The notes: generated from the sequence alone by a model not told the origin. Positions 48,802-57,106 are shown, counted from the first letter of the stretch. The stretch is DNA of 64,000 bases from ZC4RG30 sp039932715 (GCA_039932715.1 JBDTPN010000009.1:1-64000); one strand, 5' to 3'. Numbers and translations are program-made.

Positions 48802-50729
48802 CTAGGTGTCCAGCGCGCCTCGGCTACCACATTGCGCTGGATTTCAGCTCCGGTGGTGGCCGGATATTCCAGATGACTGGCGTGGAGCAGATTGGTGCCG
48901 GCAACCGACAACTCCCACGCAGGCGAAACTCGCCACGCAAATCGTGCCGTGATTTCAGTGTAGGAGGGCAGCGCTGGATCCGGCAGTGACACCACATGCC
49001 GTATTGATACATCCAGCGTGCGATCCGGGCCCAGGTCCATGGATGAGGTAAGCAGCGCATGGCCCCGCGGGTCGTTTCCGGATTGCCCGATGCCGGTGAG
49101 GCCGGACGCACCTGGTTTGAAGTGCAGATCCTTGCGCAGCAGCGAAAATCCTGGAGCCAGCCGCCACCAATCAGCAATCTGCCATTTTGCCCATGCTGTC
49201 ATTCCATAGGTGTGACCTTGCATCTGGTTATCCCAACGCAGAGGCAGGAACACCGTGCCGGATGCCGGTTCAATCGTGCGCAGCTCGTCATAGACATTGT
49301 AGAAACCCGAAACCGACAGCGAGAGCCCCGGTGCCAATGCGCCGCGGTAGCCCAGTTCATAGGCCCAGACCTCTTCGCTCTCGAAATCCTTGTTGCCCGT
49401 CAGGAAATCCACACTCCCGACCTTCTCCAGGACATCGGCATCAAATGGAGTTGGGGTGCGCGCCGCGCGTGACACCGATGTCCACAGCAGGGTGGAGTCG
49501 TTGACCTGCCATGCCAGTCTCGCGTCCGGCTGGGGCTCCCATCCCGTGAAAGAGTTGTGTTCGAGCTTGAGGCCCACTATCAACCGCAGGGCGGGGTTGA
49601 GCGTCACCGTATCCTGGCCAAAGATGTTCCACAGCTGCAGCGTGCGTTCGGAGGGCAGGAACAGCAGCGTCGAAGAATTGGCAATGTCGTAACGATGCAG
49701 GCGTGCTCCAGCGCCCCAGACCATCTTCTGTGCAGCGCCCACATTCATGCCCTGCTGGAATTCCAGGTCGAACGTATTCAACACGAAGGCGCCGCCATCC
49801 ATTGGCGCTGCGCGTTGCGAATGATCGAAATATCCCTGCAGCTGCAAATCCGTGCGATCGGTATGTGTTTGCCAGCGCCCCACTACGTTGGCGCCGGAAA
49901 TCGCCTGCTTGCCCGGTCCTGGCTGATCTTCCAGGCCGCTGTAGGCGTCACCTTGCAGCGTCGCGGTTCCTGCTGCCAGCGACCAATCCATCCGAAAGCC
50001 AACCTGTCCCTTGTACCAGGCATCCTCGGCGCTGGAGCCGTCCTCCAGAGAGGCGTGATCCCGCTGGAATCCCTTGGCATATACCCGATAGGCCAGTTCG
50101 TTGATTTCGCCACCATGGCGGACACTCAGATCCTGTTCGCGTGGTCCTGCGATTGCAGTCACGGAGGTTCCATCAGTCAGGTATGCGGGCCGGGTGATGA
50201 CATTGATCACCCCGTTGACCGCATTGGCTCCCCAAAGAGTGGCCCCTGGCCCGCTGATGACCTCGATGCGATCGATGTCCTCCATTACCAGGTCCGGTGC
50301 GTCGAGGTAAATGCCTGAGTACAACGGTGAGTAGGCACTCCTTCCGTCAATCAGCAGCAGTAATTTATTGGAGAAATTCTGCACCTCGGGTTTGCCACCA
50401 AGGCCGCGCGCGGCAGCCACAAAATTGCTGGATCCTTGCTGCGTGATAAGCAGGTTGGGTGCCAGGCGCAGCGCGTCGGGCAGGCTGGTGGCGCCCGAGC
50501 GCGCGATTTCATCGTGGGAAATGACATATATCGCAGCCGCTGCCCCGCTCAGAAGCTGCGGCGACCTGGAAACGGATATGACGGGCACGTTGCCGAGTTC
50601 CTCAAGCGAAAGGACCGCCAGGTCCTCGCTGGCAGGTTCACTTGCATGTGCCTGGGCCATAGTGGCCAGTCCTGCAAGGCCACACAGCAATCCGGCACAG
50701 TGGCTGGCACGGCCGTTGAAAAGACGCAT
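48798..50729 (-). CDS. TonB-dependent receptor
   Basis: 643 residues. The signal peptide ends at AQAHASE. The short segment LAVLSLEELGNVPVISVSR is followed by a plug domain (IYVISHDEIARSGATSLPDALRLAPN; LLLLIDGRSAYSPLYSGIY; DIDRIEVISGPGATLWGANAVNGVINVIT, quoted in pieces) and a 22-strand-type barrel ending in aromatic-rich strands. This is the group of receptors that lie upstream of YfiR and histidine kinase genes. It is the first gene of its operon and probably supplies the outer-membrane sensing or uptake step. The ligand is unknown. Confidence 0.9.
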   Translation of the reverse strand: MRLFNGRASHCAGLLCGLAGLATMAQAHASEPASEDLAVLSLEELGNVPVISVSRSPQLLSGAAAAIYVISHDEIARSGATSLPDALRLAPNLLITQQGSSNFVAAARGLGGKPEVQNFSNKLLLLIDGRSAYSPLYSGIYLDAPDLVMEDIDRIEVISGPGATLWGANAVNGVINVITRPAYLTDGTSVTAIAGPREQDLSVRHGGEINELAYRVYAKGFQRDHASLEDGSSAEDAWYKGQVGFRMDWSLAAGTATLQGDAYSGLEDQPGPGKQAISGANVVGRWQTHTDRTDLQLQGYFDHSQRAAPMDGGAFVLNTFDLEFQQGMNVGAAQKMVWGAGARLHRYDIANSSTLLFLPSERTLQLWNIFGQDTVTLNPALRLIVGLKLEHNSFTGWEPQPDARLAWQVNDSTLLWTSVSRAARTPTPFDADVLEKVGSVDFLTGNKDFESEEVWAYELGYRGALAPGLSLSVSGFYNVYDELRTIEPASGTVFLPLRWDNQMQGHTYGMTAWAKWQIADWWRLAPGFSLLRKDLHFKPGASGLTGIGQSGNDPRGHALLTSSMDLGPDRTLDVSIRHVVSLPDPALPSYTEITARFAWRVSPAWELSVAGTNLLHASHLEYPATTGAEIQRNVVAEARWTPR

Positions 50730-50850
50730 CCGCTAACGGCTCCCTTGACATAGCATTGCCAGCCGGAGCAATGCGCCACGAATGCGCATACCGGCACCCA
50801 AGTTTATCCAGCCACCTTCCGCGGTTGATTTCCCGGCCACCGAAATATCG

Positions 50851-50868
50851 CGTAGGCGAATCCCTACA
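50851..50868. promoter_or_regulatory. CGTAGG-N6-CCTACA palindrome upstream of the CHASE3 kinase gene
   Basis: CGTAGG (50851-50856), six bases, CCTACA (50863-50868). The arms GTAGG/CCTAC are perfectly complementary. It ends 52 bp before the kinase ATG. The 6-N6-6 geometry equals that of NarL/FixJ-family operators such as the GacA box (TGTAAG-N6-CTTACA). The same CGTAGG-N6-CCTAC recurs at 57163-57180. I infer it binds the NarL-type regulator encoded at 56220-56852. Confidence 0.55.
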
Positions 50869-50920
50869 CGCGCGCGCCGCGCAGGTGGCATCCTCCGTCT
50901 GCCTGCCCTAGAGTGGATTG

Positions 50921-52288
50921 ATGGTGGCTCGCCCCTCTTCGCTTGGATTCAATTCACGTTATGTCTTTGTCCCGGTGGTGGCGATAGTCGCGCTGGTGGT
51001 CATCAACTATCTGGTCACCGAAGAACGGCGTACCTACGTGGCGGGGCTGAGTACTCACATCCAGCGCAGCCAGTCAAAGATGGCGCAGCTGGGTGAGGTG
51101 ATTTACGCCTGCGCGGATGCCGAGAGCGCGCAACGGGGCTTCCTTCTCGCGGACAAGCCCGAATACCTTGCACCATTCGATGCAGCCAAGAAGAAGGCGT
51201 ATTCAACGATCGATCAGCTGCTGGTGGACGTCGGGCCGGAGCAATCCGCTGAGCGACTGGAGCTGCAATTCGTCCGCGAATATATGGACAAGAAGTTTTA
51301 TGAAATGCAGGTCACCATTGACGCCGCCCTGAACTACAGTCGCAATGAGCAGGCTGTGGCAATGCTCAAGACCGATGTCGGTCTTGAGTGGATGCAGAAA
51401 CTGCGCTCCCTCATATCCGGGATTCAGGCGCGCGAAAGAGCCGAGATAGACCAGGATATTGCCAACTGGAGCCACCAGGTATGGATCAACAGGATCATTT
51501 ATGGCGCGACCGCACTGGTGAACCTGCTGCTTGTCCTGGTGGTCGGTTGGCTGATGTCACGCGATCTCAGACGGCGCCAGACATATGCCGCGGAACTCAA
51601 GGAGGAAATACAGACCCGTACCAGTGAGCTGTCGGAACTCTCCCAGCATTTGCTGCTGGTCAGGGAAAGTGAAAAGGCGGAGCTTGCCCGCGAGCTGCAT
51701 GACGAACTTGGCGGCCTGCTGGTGGCAATCAAGATGGACCTTTCGCAGTTGGCCAAGCGCATCGATATGTCGCGTGACGACGTCCAGGCGCGTTGGCAGC
51801 GAATCCAGTCCGCACTTGCCGCTGGCATCGAATTGAAGCGACGCGTCATCGAGGATCTGCGGCCGACCCTGCTGGACAATATGGGTCTGCTTGAGGCGTT
51901 GCGCTGGCATGCGGGCCAGGTCTGCGACCAGGCAAGCCTTGCCTTGCAGATCCGGTTTCCCCAACACGATCCGCAGATCTCGGACCTGGCCGCCACGGCG
52001 GTGTTTCGCGTTGTGCAGGAGGCCCTTACCAATATCGCCAAGCATGCGGCGGCGCGCAATGTCCTGCTTGAGCTGCGGGATTTCGACGGCGGATACAAAA
52101 TCATAGTCGAGGATGATGGGATAGGAATGGCGCCCGGCAGGTCTTCGCGGCCCGGGGCCCATGGACTGACGGGGATGAAATACCGGATGCTCTCCATTGA
52201 CGGTAGCCTCGACATCGCTGCAGCCACACCCCGGGGCATGCGGGTGATGCTCACGTTTCCGCGCCTGGAGTCCGCGCATAAGAATTAG
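50921..52288 (+). CDS. Sensor histidine kinase, CHASE3 + HisKA_3 (NarX/DegS type)
   Basis: 455 residues from ATG 50921. TM1 lies at about 15-34, and a CHASE3-like helical sensor at about 35-185 has ADAESAQRGFLLADKPEYLAPF. TM2 is near 190-212. A coiled coil leads to the HisKA_3 box ARELHDELGGLLVAIKMDLSQ with the His near 260, then the ATPase domain (VVQEALTNIAKHAAARN; VEDDGIGM; GLTGMKYRML). HisKA_3 kinases phosphorylate NarL-type regulators; the only one in the window is encoded 4 kb away at 56220-56852. A GTAGG-N6-CCTAC palindrome lies upstream, suggesting feedback. Confidence 0.9.
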   Translation: MVARPSSLGFNSRYVFVPVVAIVALVVINYLVTEERRTYVAGLSTHIQRSQSKMAQLGEVIYACADAESAQRGFLLADKPEYLAPFDAAKKKAYSTIDQLLVDVGPEQSAERLELQFVREYMDKKFYEMQVTIDAALNYSRNEQAVAMLKTDVGLEWMQKLRSLISGIQARERAEIDQDIANWSHQVWINRIIYGATALVNLLLVLVVGWLMSRDLRRRQTYAAELKEEIQTRTSELSELSQHLLLVRESEKAELARELHDELGGLLVAIKMDLSQLAKRIDMSRDDVQARWQRIQSALAAGIELKRRVIEDLRPTLLDNMGLLEALRWHAGQVCDQASLALQIRFPQHDPQISDLAATAVFRVVQEALTNIAKHAAARNVLLELRDFDGGYKIIVEDDGIGMAPGRSSRPGAHGLTGMKYRMLSIDGSLDIAAATPRGMRVMLTFPRLESAHKN

Positions 52289-52294
52289 CCTACA
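52277..52294. promoter_or_regulatory. Degenerate copy of the GTAGG-N6-CCTAC site
   Basis: CATAAG-N6-CCTACA at 52277-52294. The right half is identical to the site at 50863-50868; the left half matches CGTAGG at four of six positions. It overlaps the kinase stop codon and ends 90 bp before the lipoprotein ATG. It is a weak candidate taken alone and is listed because of the repeated pattern across this island. Confidence 0.3.
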
Positions 52295-52384
52295 ATCGTT
52301 GGGCGTTGGCGCCCACATCCCCGGTCTTGCCCGGGTAATGCAAGGGATGCAAAGCTGTCGTCTCAACTATTGAGGGAGTTCACC

Positions 52385-52609
52385 ATGAAGATTTCGAGCA
52401 ATGCCGCGAAAACTGCGGCAACCGCGGCGTGCGCAGCCGTGCTGATGCTGGGACTTGCCGCCTGTGAAAAGAAGGGGCCGGCAGAAAAAGCGGGAGAGAA
52501 AATGGATCACGCCGTGGAATCGGTGAAAGACACCGGTGAAAAGGCTGCGGACAAGGTCGAGGCAGCGGCAGACAAGGCGGCGGATAAAGTTCAGGATGCG
52601 GTGAAGTAA
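52385..52609 (+). CDS. Small lipoprotein with amphipathic repeats
   Basis: 74 residues from ATG 52385, with GGGAG six bases upstream. The signal AAVLMLGLAAC carries a lipobox (LAAC) whose Cys would be lipidated. The mature part is nearly all Lys/Glu/Ala/Asp in imperfect repeats (KAGEKMDHAVESVKD, EKAADKVEAAADKAADKVQDA) and would form a charged amphipathic helix. Similar small lipoproteins accompany stress genes; no precise family assigned. The 96 bp upstream contain two GC hairpins (52299-52314 and around 52318-52336) without T-runs. Confidence 0.75.
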   Translation: MKISSNAAKTAATAACAAVLMLGLAACEKKGPAEKAGEKMDHAVESVKDTGEKAADKVEAAADKAADKVQDAVK

Positions 52610-52624
52610 GCCGGAAATTCCGGC
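52610..52624 (+). terminator. Small GC hairpin between the lipoprotein and cls genes
   Basis: GCCGG (52610-52614), AAATT, CCGGC (52620-52624), followed by ATTTGG. The stem is short and the T-run poor, so it may only attenuate transcription into the cardiolipin synthase gene 15 bp further on. Confidence 0.3.
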
Positions 52625-52639
52625 ATTTGGGGGCAGGGC

Positions 52640-53911
52640 GTGATTGATTGGGCAACTGTGGCCGTCACCGCCCTCGCCACCGGTCTGCTGACCACGCTGG
52701 CGCTTAATTTTGTAACCGCCGAACGCCGACTGGGTAAAACGCCCCCTCGCTGGTATGGCTCCGATGATCCGGACTTTCGCCGTTCGACGGGCGTTCTCCT
52801 GGGGCCGGCCATCCTTTCGGGTAACGACGTAAAGCCCCTGGTCAATGGCGACCAGATATTTCCAGCCATGCTCGCGGCCCTTGCCCAGGCCCGCAAGACC
52901 ATTTGCTTCGAAACCTTCATCTATTGGTCCGGCGAAATCGGCCAGGCCTTTGAAAATGCGTTCATCGAAGCGGCTGCGCGCGGCGTCACCGTACACATAC
53001 TGCTTGATTGGGTGGGCACCAGGCGAATGGACAGCCACATGCTGGAACGCATGGAAGCCGCAGGCGTGCAGATCCGGATTTTCCATCCATTGTCCTGGTA
53101 TCACCTGGCAAGGATGAATAACCGTACCCATCGCAAGCTGCTGGTAGTCGACGGGCAAATCGGATTTACCGGTGGGGTGGGAATTGCTCAGCAATGGGCG
53201 GGCAATGCGCAGGATCCCCAGCATTGGCGTGACACACATTTCGAGGTAAGCGGGCCGGTGGTAGCGCAAATGCAGGCGGTGTTCCTCGACAACTGGATCA
53301 AGACCACAGGCGAGATCCTGCACGGCGAGCACTACTTCCCGGAGCTCAAGGCGACGGGGGTAATGGACGCACAGATGTTTGGCAGTGCTCAGGGCAGTGG
53401 CTCGGACAGCATGCACCTGCTGGTATTGCTGGCCATTACGGCCGCCCGCAAAACCATTGACATCGGCAATGCGTACTTCATTCCGGATCGACTGCTCAAA
53501 AGAGCACTGCTGGATGCACGCAAAAGGGGCGTGAGAATCAGGATCGTGCTGCCTGGCCCGCATACAGACTCGCCGCTGGTGCGCTACGCCTCCCGGTCAA
53601 CCTGGGACGCGCTGTTGTCAGCGGGGGTCGAGCTCTACGAATTCATGCCGACGATGTTCCATTGCAAAATCATGATTGTCGATGGCCGCTGGACATCGGT
53701 GGGCTCTGCCAATTTTGACATGCGCTCATTCCGGCTCAATTACGAAGCCAATCTCAATGTATTCAGCCAACCACTGGCCGAAGAACTCAGCGTGCTGTTC
53801 GCAGCGGATGTGGAGCGTTCGCGCAAGTTCGTCCGCGGCGCCTGGCGCAGACGTTCAGCCGGGAAACGCGCCATGGAATGGCTGGCCGCCAGGCTGGGAT
53901 CCCAGCTATAG
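52640..53911 (+). CDS. Cardiolipin synthase, phospholipase D family (ClsB-like)
   Basis: 423 residues starting at GTG 52640. An N-terminal TM helix (about 5-25) is followed by two HKD motifs: THRKLLVVDGQIGFTGG (about 167-183) and FHCKIMIVDGRWTSVGSANFD (quoted in pieces, about 344-364). Each HxK(x)4D motif contributes to the phosphatidyl-transfer site making cardiolipin from phosphatidylglycerol or a related donor. It follows the lipoprotein gene on the same strand and converges with sodB, only six bases apart. Placement in the stress island fits membrane remodelling. Confidence 0.88.
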   Translation: MIDWATVAVTALATGLLTTLALNFVTAERRLGKTPPRWYGSDDPDFRRSTGVLLGPAILSGNDVKPLVNGDQIFPAMLAALAQARKTICFETFIYWSGEIGQAFENAFIEAAARGVTVHILLDWVGTRRMDSHMLERMEAAGVQIRIFHPLSWYHLARMNNRTHRKLLVVDGQIGFTGGVGIAQQWAGNAQDPQHWRDTHFEVSGPVVAQMQAVFLDNWIKTTGEILHGEHYFPELKATGVMDAQMFGSAQGSGSDSMHLLVLLAITAARKTIDIGNAYFIPDRLLKRALLDARKRGVRIRIVLPGPHTDSPLVRYASRSTWDALLSAGVELYEFMPTMFHCKIMIVDGRWTSVGSANFDMRSFRLNYEANLNVFSQPLAEELSVLFAADVERSRKFVRGAWRRRSAGKRAMEWLAARLGSQL

Positions 53912-53917
53912 CTGCTG

Positions 53918-54544
53918 TCAGCGGGCGTTGGCCATGCGCTGTTCCACCACTGCCCAATCACACTGCCGCAGTACATCGGCGATGTACTTGGGGCGGCCCT
54001 TGGCGCCGTAGTCATCCCAATATGCGTGTTCCCACAGGTCGAGTACAAAAACCAGTTGCTGCCCGGCTGGAACCGCCAGGTGATGCAGATCAATCCACAG
54101 GTTGTTGAGACGACCGGTATCGCCATCCTGGTAGGTGGCGACCCAACCCGGACCGCGGGTCTTGCCCACCACCTTGACGTCCTCAACCCAGTTATTGAAA
54201 CCGCCAAATGACCTGGTCAGACAGTTCATGAAATTCGCGTGCTGCGGGTTTCGGGCCGCATTGGCGGGATTGAGCTGCTCAAAGAACAGCTCATGCAGGC
54301 GGACACCGCTGAGCTCGAATGCCAGGCGGCGTGACAGTGATTCCCGGGCATGAACCGCTTCGATAACACCGGAAAAGGATCCAGCGTCAGCCAGTGCCGC
54401 ACAGATTGCGTTGGCTTCCTTCACGTAGCCGGCGTAGAGCTCCAGATGCGTCTTCATTGCTTCCGGCGAAAGGCCTTCGAGGCCGGGAAACGTGAAATCG
54501 AGCAGGGGATAGATTTCGGCTTGGTCCTTGATCACGGCGTTCAT
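53918..54544 (-). CDS. Superoxide dismutase, Fe/Mn family
   Basis: 208 residues. Predicted metal ligands are His33 (KTHLELYAGYV), His84 (RLHELFFEQL), Asp169 and His173 (VLDLWEHAYWDDYG). The second helix lacks the usual KTHHA-type context, and SGVRLHELFFEQLNP is typical of a divergent branch of the family. It dismutates superoxide to peroxide and oxygen. Its ATG overlaps the stop of the ferritin-like gene (ATGA), so iron storage and superoxide removal are produced together. Confidence 0.88.
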   Translation of the reverse strand: MNAVIKDQAEIYPLLDFTFPGLEGLSPEAMKTHLELYAGYVKEANAICAALADAGSFSGVIEAVHARESLSRRLAFELSGVRLHELFFEQLNPANAARNPQHANFMNCLTRSFGGFNNWVEDVKVVGKTRGPGWVATYQDGDTGRLNNLWIDLHHLAVPAGQQLVFVLDLWEHAYWDDYGAKGRPKYIADVLRQCDWAVVEQRMANAR

Positions 54545-55116
54545 TTGGCATTTCCCTTTACTGATTTGAGCATGCTGGCCAGTTCCTCGGCGTGTTCCTC
54601 CTCATTGGCCAGTATGCCTTCGAGCATGCGGCGCGAGGTTGAGTCCACACCGGCCAGATACGCGACCATTTCCGTGTACGACTCGATGGCGATGCGCTCC
54701 GCGACCAGGTCCTCTTCGATCATTGAGGCCAGGGTTTCGCCTTCTATGTATTGCGCATGACTCCTGCCGGATAGGCCGTCAGGATTGAAGTCGGGCTCGC
54801 CGCCCAGCTGCACAATTCGTTCGGCGATCAGATCCGCGTGTCCCTGCTCCTCCTTCGCATGTTTGAGGAATTCACCCTTGATGGCCTGGCCCACTGCGCC
54901 CTCGGCCATGAAATAATGACGTCGGTAACGCAGTACGCACACTATCTCGGTGGCCAGCGCTTCGTTGAGCAGCTTGAGTACAGTCTCCCGATGCGCGCCG
55001 TAGCTGGGAGTGACTGCGCCATCTGCAACATGCTGGCGCGCCCGCGCTCGCAATGTCTTTATGTCACTGAGGAAAGGGCGTCCCGCGTCCGGGCCCGGGG
55101 TAATGTTGGCGTTCAT
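54541..55116 (-). CDS. Ferritin-like (bacterioferritin-type) di-iron protein
   Basis: 191 residues from ATG 55116, with GAGG eight bases upstream; the longer frame to 55182 crosses a terminator. Four-helix di-iron ligands are visible: Glu57 (NEALATEIVC), Glu90-x2-His93 (KEEQGHADL), Glu140 (LVAERIAIESY) and Glu172-x2-His175 (EEEHAEEL). It probably oxidises and stores iron or protects DNA. A 7-bp inverted repeat lies 12 bp upstream of the start. It is coupled to the superoxide dismutase gene. Confidence 0.85.
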   Translation of the reverse strand: MNANITPGPDAGRPFLSDIKTLRARARQHVADGAVTPSYGAHRETVLKLLNEALATEIVCVLRYRRHYFMAEGAVGQAIKGEFLKHAKEEQGHADLIAERIVQLGGEPDFNPDGLSGRSHAQYIEGETLASMIEEDLVAERIAIESYTEMVAYLAGVDSTSRRMLEGILANEEEHAEELASMLKSVKGNAK

Positions 55117-55127
55117 CGGCGAAACCT

Positions 55128-55143
55128 CATTTTTTGAAAAATG
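55128..55143. promoter_or_regulatory. AT-rich inverted repeat before the ferritin-like gene
   Basis: CATTTTT-TG-AAAAATG, 7-bp perfect arms, 12 bp before the ATG of the ferritin-like gene and partly next to its ribosome site. It could be an operator or a weak RNA hairpin affecting translation. It does not resemble the GTAGG sites of this island. Confidence 0.3.
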
Positions 55144-55168
55144 GCGGGCGACTTTGGCCACCCCAGAC

Positions 55169-55195
55169 AAAAGCGGCCGCACTACGCTGTGGCCG
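55169..55195 (-). terminator. Rho-independent terminator of the DUF1328-DUF883 operon
   Basis: Read on the minus strand: CGGCCAC (55195-55189), loop AGCGTA, then GTG-C-GGCCG with one bulged base, followed by C and TTTT (55172-55169). It lies 12 bp past the DUF883 stop and separates that operon from the ferritin-sod operon. Confidence 0.6.
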
Positions 55196-55206
55196 GTCTT
55201 GCACCA

Positions 55207-55566
55207 TCAACGATCGCGACGGCTCATTACCAGCGAAGTAACCGCCAGAACGGCAATGGCTGCAATGCCAATGGCCTTCCACGGACTTTCGCGCACGTAA
55301 TCATCGGTGACACGCACGGCTTTCGCTGAGGCATCCAGAGCGCTGCGGACTTGACGATCCGCGGATTTACGCACCGACTTGAGAGACGACTCAACCCGGT
55401 TGCGCATGCGACCGAGATCCTCGTCATCCAGTGGCGACACCCGTCGCACCAGATCTTCAACGTCATCGAGGAATTTGCGCAACTGGCTGGCGCCGGTATC
55501 AGCGAGGTCCGCCGCGGTATCCGCGGCGCTGCCAACGGCCGCATCGATAGTTTCGCGTCTTCTCAT
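55207..55566 (-). CDS. DUF883 family membrane-anchored protein (ElaB/YqjD-like)
   Basis: 119 residues. A long helical, charged N-terminal part (about 1-85) precedes the family hallmark ESPWKAIGIAAIAVLAVTSLVMSRR, a C-terminal TM helix. In E. coli the relatives ElaB and YqjD are stationary-phase membrane proteins, and YqjD associates with ribosomes. It starts one base after the DUF1328 stop and is followed by a terminator. Confidence 0.88.
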   Translation of the reverse strand: MRRRETIDAAVGSAADTAADLADTGASQLRKFLDDVEDLVRRVSPLDDEDLGRMRNRVESSLKSVRKSADRQVRSALDASAKAVRVTDDYVRESPWKAIGIAAIAVLAVTSLVMSRRDR

Positions 55567-55567
55567 G

Positions 55568-55735
55568 TCATAGACCCTTCCTGCTCTGATGCATCACGAA
55601 AGTGACTATGGCCACTATCAGGAATACGACAAACAGGATCTTGGCGATGCCGGCTGCGCCGGCTGCGATGCCTGTAAAGCCGAACAGGGCGGCAATCAGG
55701 GCAATGACGAAAAATACGATTGCATAATGAAGCAT
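55568..55735 (-). CDS. DUF1328 small membrane protein (YtjA-like)
   Basis: 55 residues from ATG 55735, with GAGGAGG about five bases upstream; an ATG-less extension to 55780 is rejected. It consists of two TM helices, HYAIVFFVIALIAALFGFTG and AKILFVVFLIVAIVTFV, with the DUF1328 pattern between them (GIAAGAAGIAK). Function unknown; family members are frequent near stress genes. It is the first gene of the DUF1328-DUF883 operon, and a near-match to the GTAGG-N6-CCTAC site lies upstream. Confidence 0.85.
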   Translation of the reverse strand: MLHYAIVFFVIALIAALFGFTGIAAGAAGIAKILFVVFLIVAIVTFVMHQSRKGL

Positions 55736-55828
55736 GTGTCCTCCTCGCGGATCCGGAAGAATGCCGGTGCGTGCACACACTGTGCGCCCGTGGAATAAAT
55801 GAATCAGTCGGTGGCTATGTCTACAGGA

Positions 55829-55846
55829 TGTAGGACATGCCCGACG
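55829..55846. promoter_or_regulatory. TGTAGG-N6-CCGACG site upstream of DUF1328
   Basis: TGTAGG (55829-55834), six bases, CCGACG (55841-55846): one core mismatch from GTAGG-N6-CCTAC. An overlapping exact inverted repeat CTACA-GGA-TGTAG lies at 55821-55833, giving extra half-sites. It is in the gap between the receiver gene and DUF1328, 93 bp before the DUF1328 ATG. Confidence 0.4.
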
Positions 55847-55848
55847 AT

Positions 55849-56223
55849 TCAGTTGCGGGTGGCCCCGCGATACTTGCCAACTATTTCCGAGAGGCGCTCG
55901 AAGTCGCGTGACTTGTCGAGAAAATATTCGACACCGAGATCATGGGCGCGCTTCTCGTATTGTGGCAGCGCGTAATTGGTCAGCACCACCACCGGCGGCC
56001 GCTCGGCCCCGAGGTGTTCCAGCACGCCGAAGCCCGTGCCCGACTGCAGCTGCAGATCGAGCACTATCAAATCGATGCGTTCCTTGCGCGCCGCCTCTAT
56101 TGCCAGCACTTCGCTGTCCACGGTCTTGACCACGATCGCATCTTCATTGAGTTCTATCAATTCCCTGATTCGCTCGGCCAGGCGCCGGGAATCCTCGACC
56201 AGAAGTACGCGCAGTGGCGTCAC
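55849..56223 (-). CDS. Single-domain response regulator
   Basis: 124 residues from GTG 56223, whose start overlaps the stop of the NarL-type gene (GTGA); the longer frame to 56334 would run inside that gene. Receiver only: acidic pocket in LLVEDSR, phosphoacceptor Asp56 (LIVLDLQL), Thr of VVLTNYA, Lys of FLDKSRD. It has no output domain. It is co-transcribed with the NarL-type regulator and may act as phosphate sink or adaptor for the same kinase. Confidence 0.88.
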   Translation of the reverse strand: MTPLRVLLVEDSRRLAERIRELIELNEDAIVVKTVDSEVLAIEAARKERIDLIVLDLQLQSGTGFGVLEHLGAERPPVVVLTNYALPQYEKRAHDLGVEYFLDKSRDFERLSEIVGKYRGATRN

Positions 56224-56852
56224 TGGATCAAACCATTCTTGAGCGCGTAGGAAGTGATGTCTGCATTGGTACGAAACCGCATCTTCTCGAGAACCCGACT
56301 GCGATAGGTGCTGACGGTCTTGACGCTGAGACACAGCTCGTCGGCAATCTCCGATACTGAGGCACCGGTGGCGAGCTTGCAGAAGATCTGGAATTCGCGT
56401 TGTGAGAGTTCCGCATGCGCCGGCTTGTCGCGATCGGTGTCCATGTCCGACACCAGCATGTCGGCCAGCGCAGCGCTCACATAGCGTTTGCCCTGCAGGA
56501 TGCTGCGCACAGCTTTCATCAACTCTTCAGGCGCGCTTTCCTTGGGCAGATAGCCACTGGCGCCGGCCCGCAGCACGTTGACTGCGTATTGGTTTTCAGG
56601 GTAGCCGCTGAGTACCAGGATCCTGGTGTCCGGATGGCCTGCAACCACATTGCGCAGGATATCGATGCCATTGCGACCGGGCATGTTGATGTCGAGGATG
56701 AGCAGGTCCCAGCGTCCCTGGCGAAGCTTGTCGAGCGCCTGCTCCCCACTGGAGGCTTCCTCAACCTCCCCAACTGCGGCATCTTCCGTGAGAATCTGGC
56801 GCAGGCCAGCGCGCACTACCGCGTGGTCATCAACTATGAGTATGCGATGCAT
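56220..56852 (-). CDS. NarL/FixJ-family response regulator
   Basis: 210 residues from ATG 56852 (MHRILIVDDH). The receiver domain is at 1-120 with Asp8, Asp9, phosphoacceptor Asp54 (LLILDINMPG), Ser of VLSGYPE and Lys of YLPKESA. The LuxR-type HTH is at about 145-205 (LSQREFQIFCKLATGASVSEIADELCLSVKTVSTYRSRVLEKM, quoted as the family block; in pieces). Likely partner is the HisKA_3 kinase encoded at 50921. Likely target is the GTAGG-N6-CCTAC palindrome, whose geometry fits this class. It is followed in the operon by a receiver-only protein. Confidence 0.9.
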   Translation of the reverse strand: MHRILIVDDHAVVRAGLRQILTEDAAVGEVEEASSGEQALDKLRQGRWDLLILDINMPGRNGIDILRNVVAGHPDTRILVLSGYPENQYAVNVLRAGASGYLPKESAPEELMKAVRSILQGKRYVSAALADMLVSDMDTDRDKPAHAELSQREFQIFCKLATGASVSEIADELCLSVKTVSTYRSRVLEKMRFRTNADITSYALKNGLIQ

Positions 56853-56917
56853 CGACACAGAATATCCCAAATAAGTAGTGCAAGACATGCCGCTCCCCGC
56901 GGCCATGCCCGGTAACG

Positions 56918-57106
56918 TTAAGCGTGCGCCGCCGGTGGCGGGGAGCCGCCTTCGTTCTCCCAACGGGCCTTTTCAGCCTTGGCGTGCTCTTGTTCGCGTG
57001 CCTTCTTGTTGCAGGCACATGCTGCGCACATGCGCATTATCGTGACGACGGCAACGCCAGCCAGCAGCATTGAGCCCCATGCTAAGGAGGATGAGTTGGA
57101 TTTCAT
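56918..57106 (-). CDS. Small membrane protein with Cys cluster
   Basis: 62 residues. One TM helix (WGSMLLAGVAVVTIMRM, about 10-26) is followed by CAACACNKK and a charged Lys/Glu/Ala helix ending in SPPPAAHA. The ribosome site is weak. A GTAGG-N6-CCTAC site begins 56 bp upstream of the ATG, like the kinase gene. The gene ends 65 bp before the NarL-type regulator start and may lead that operon. Coding status is plausible but not certain. Confidence 0.5.
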   Translation of the reverse strand: MKSNSSSLAWGSMLLAGVAVVTIMRMCAACACNKKAREQEHAKAEKARWENEGGSPPPAAHA

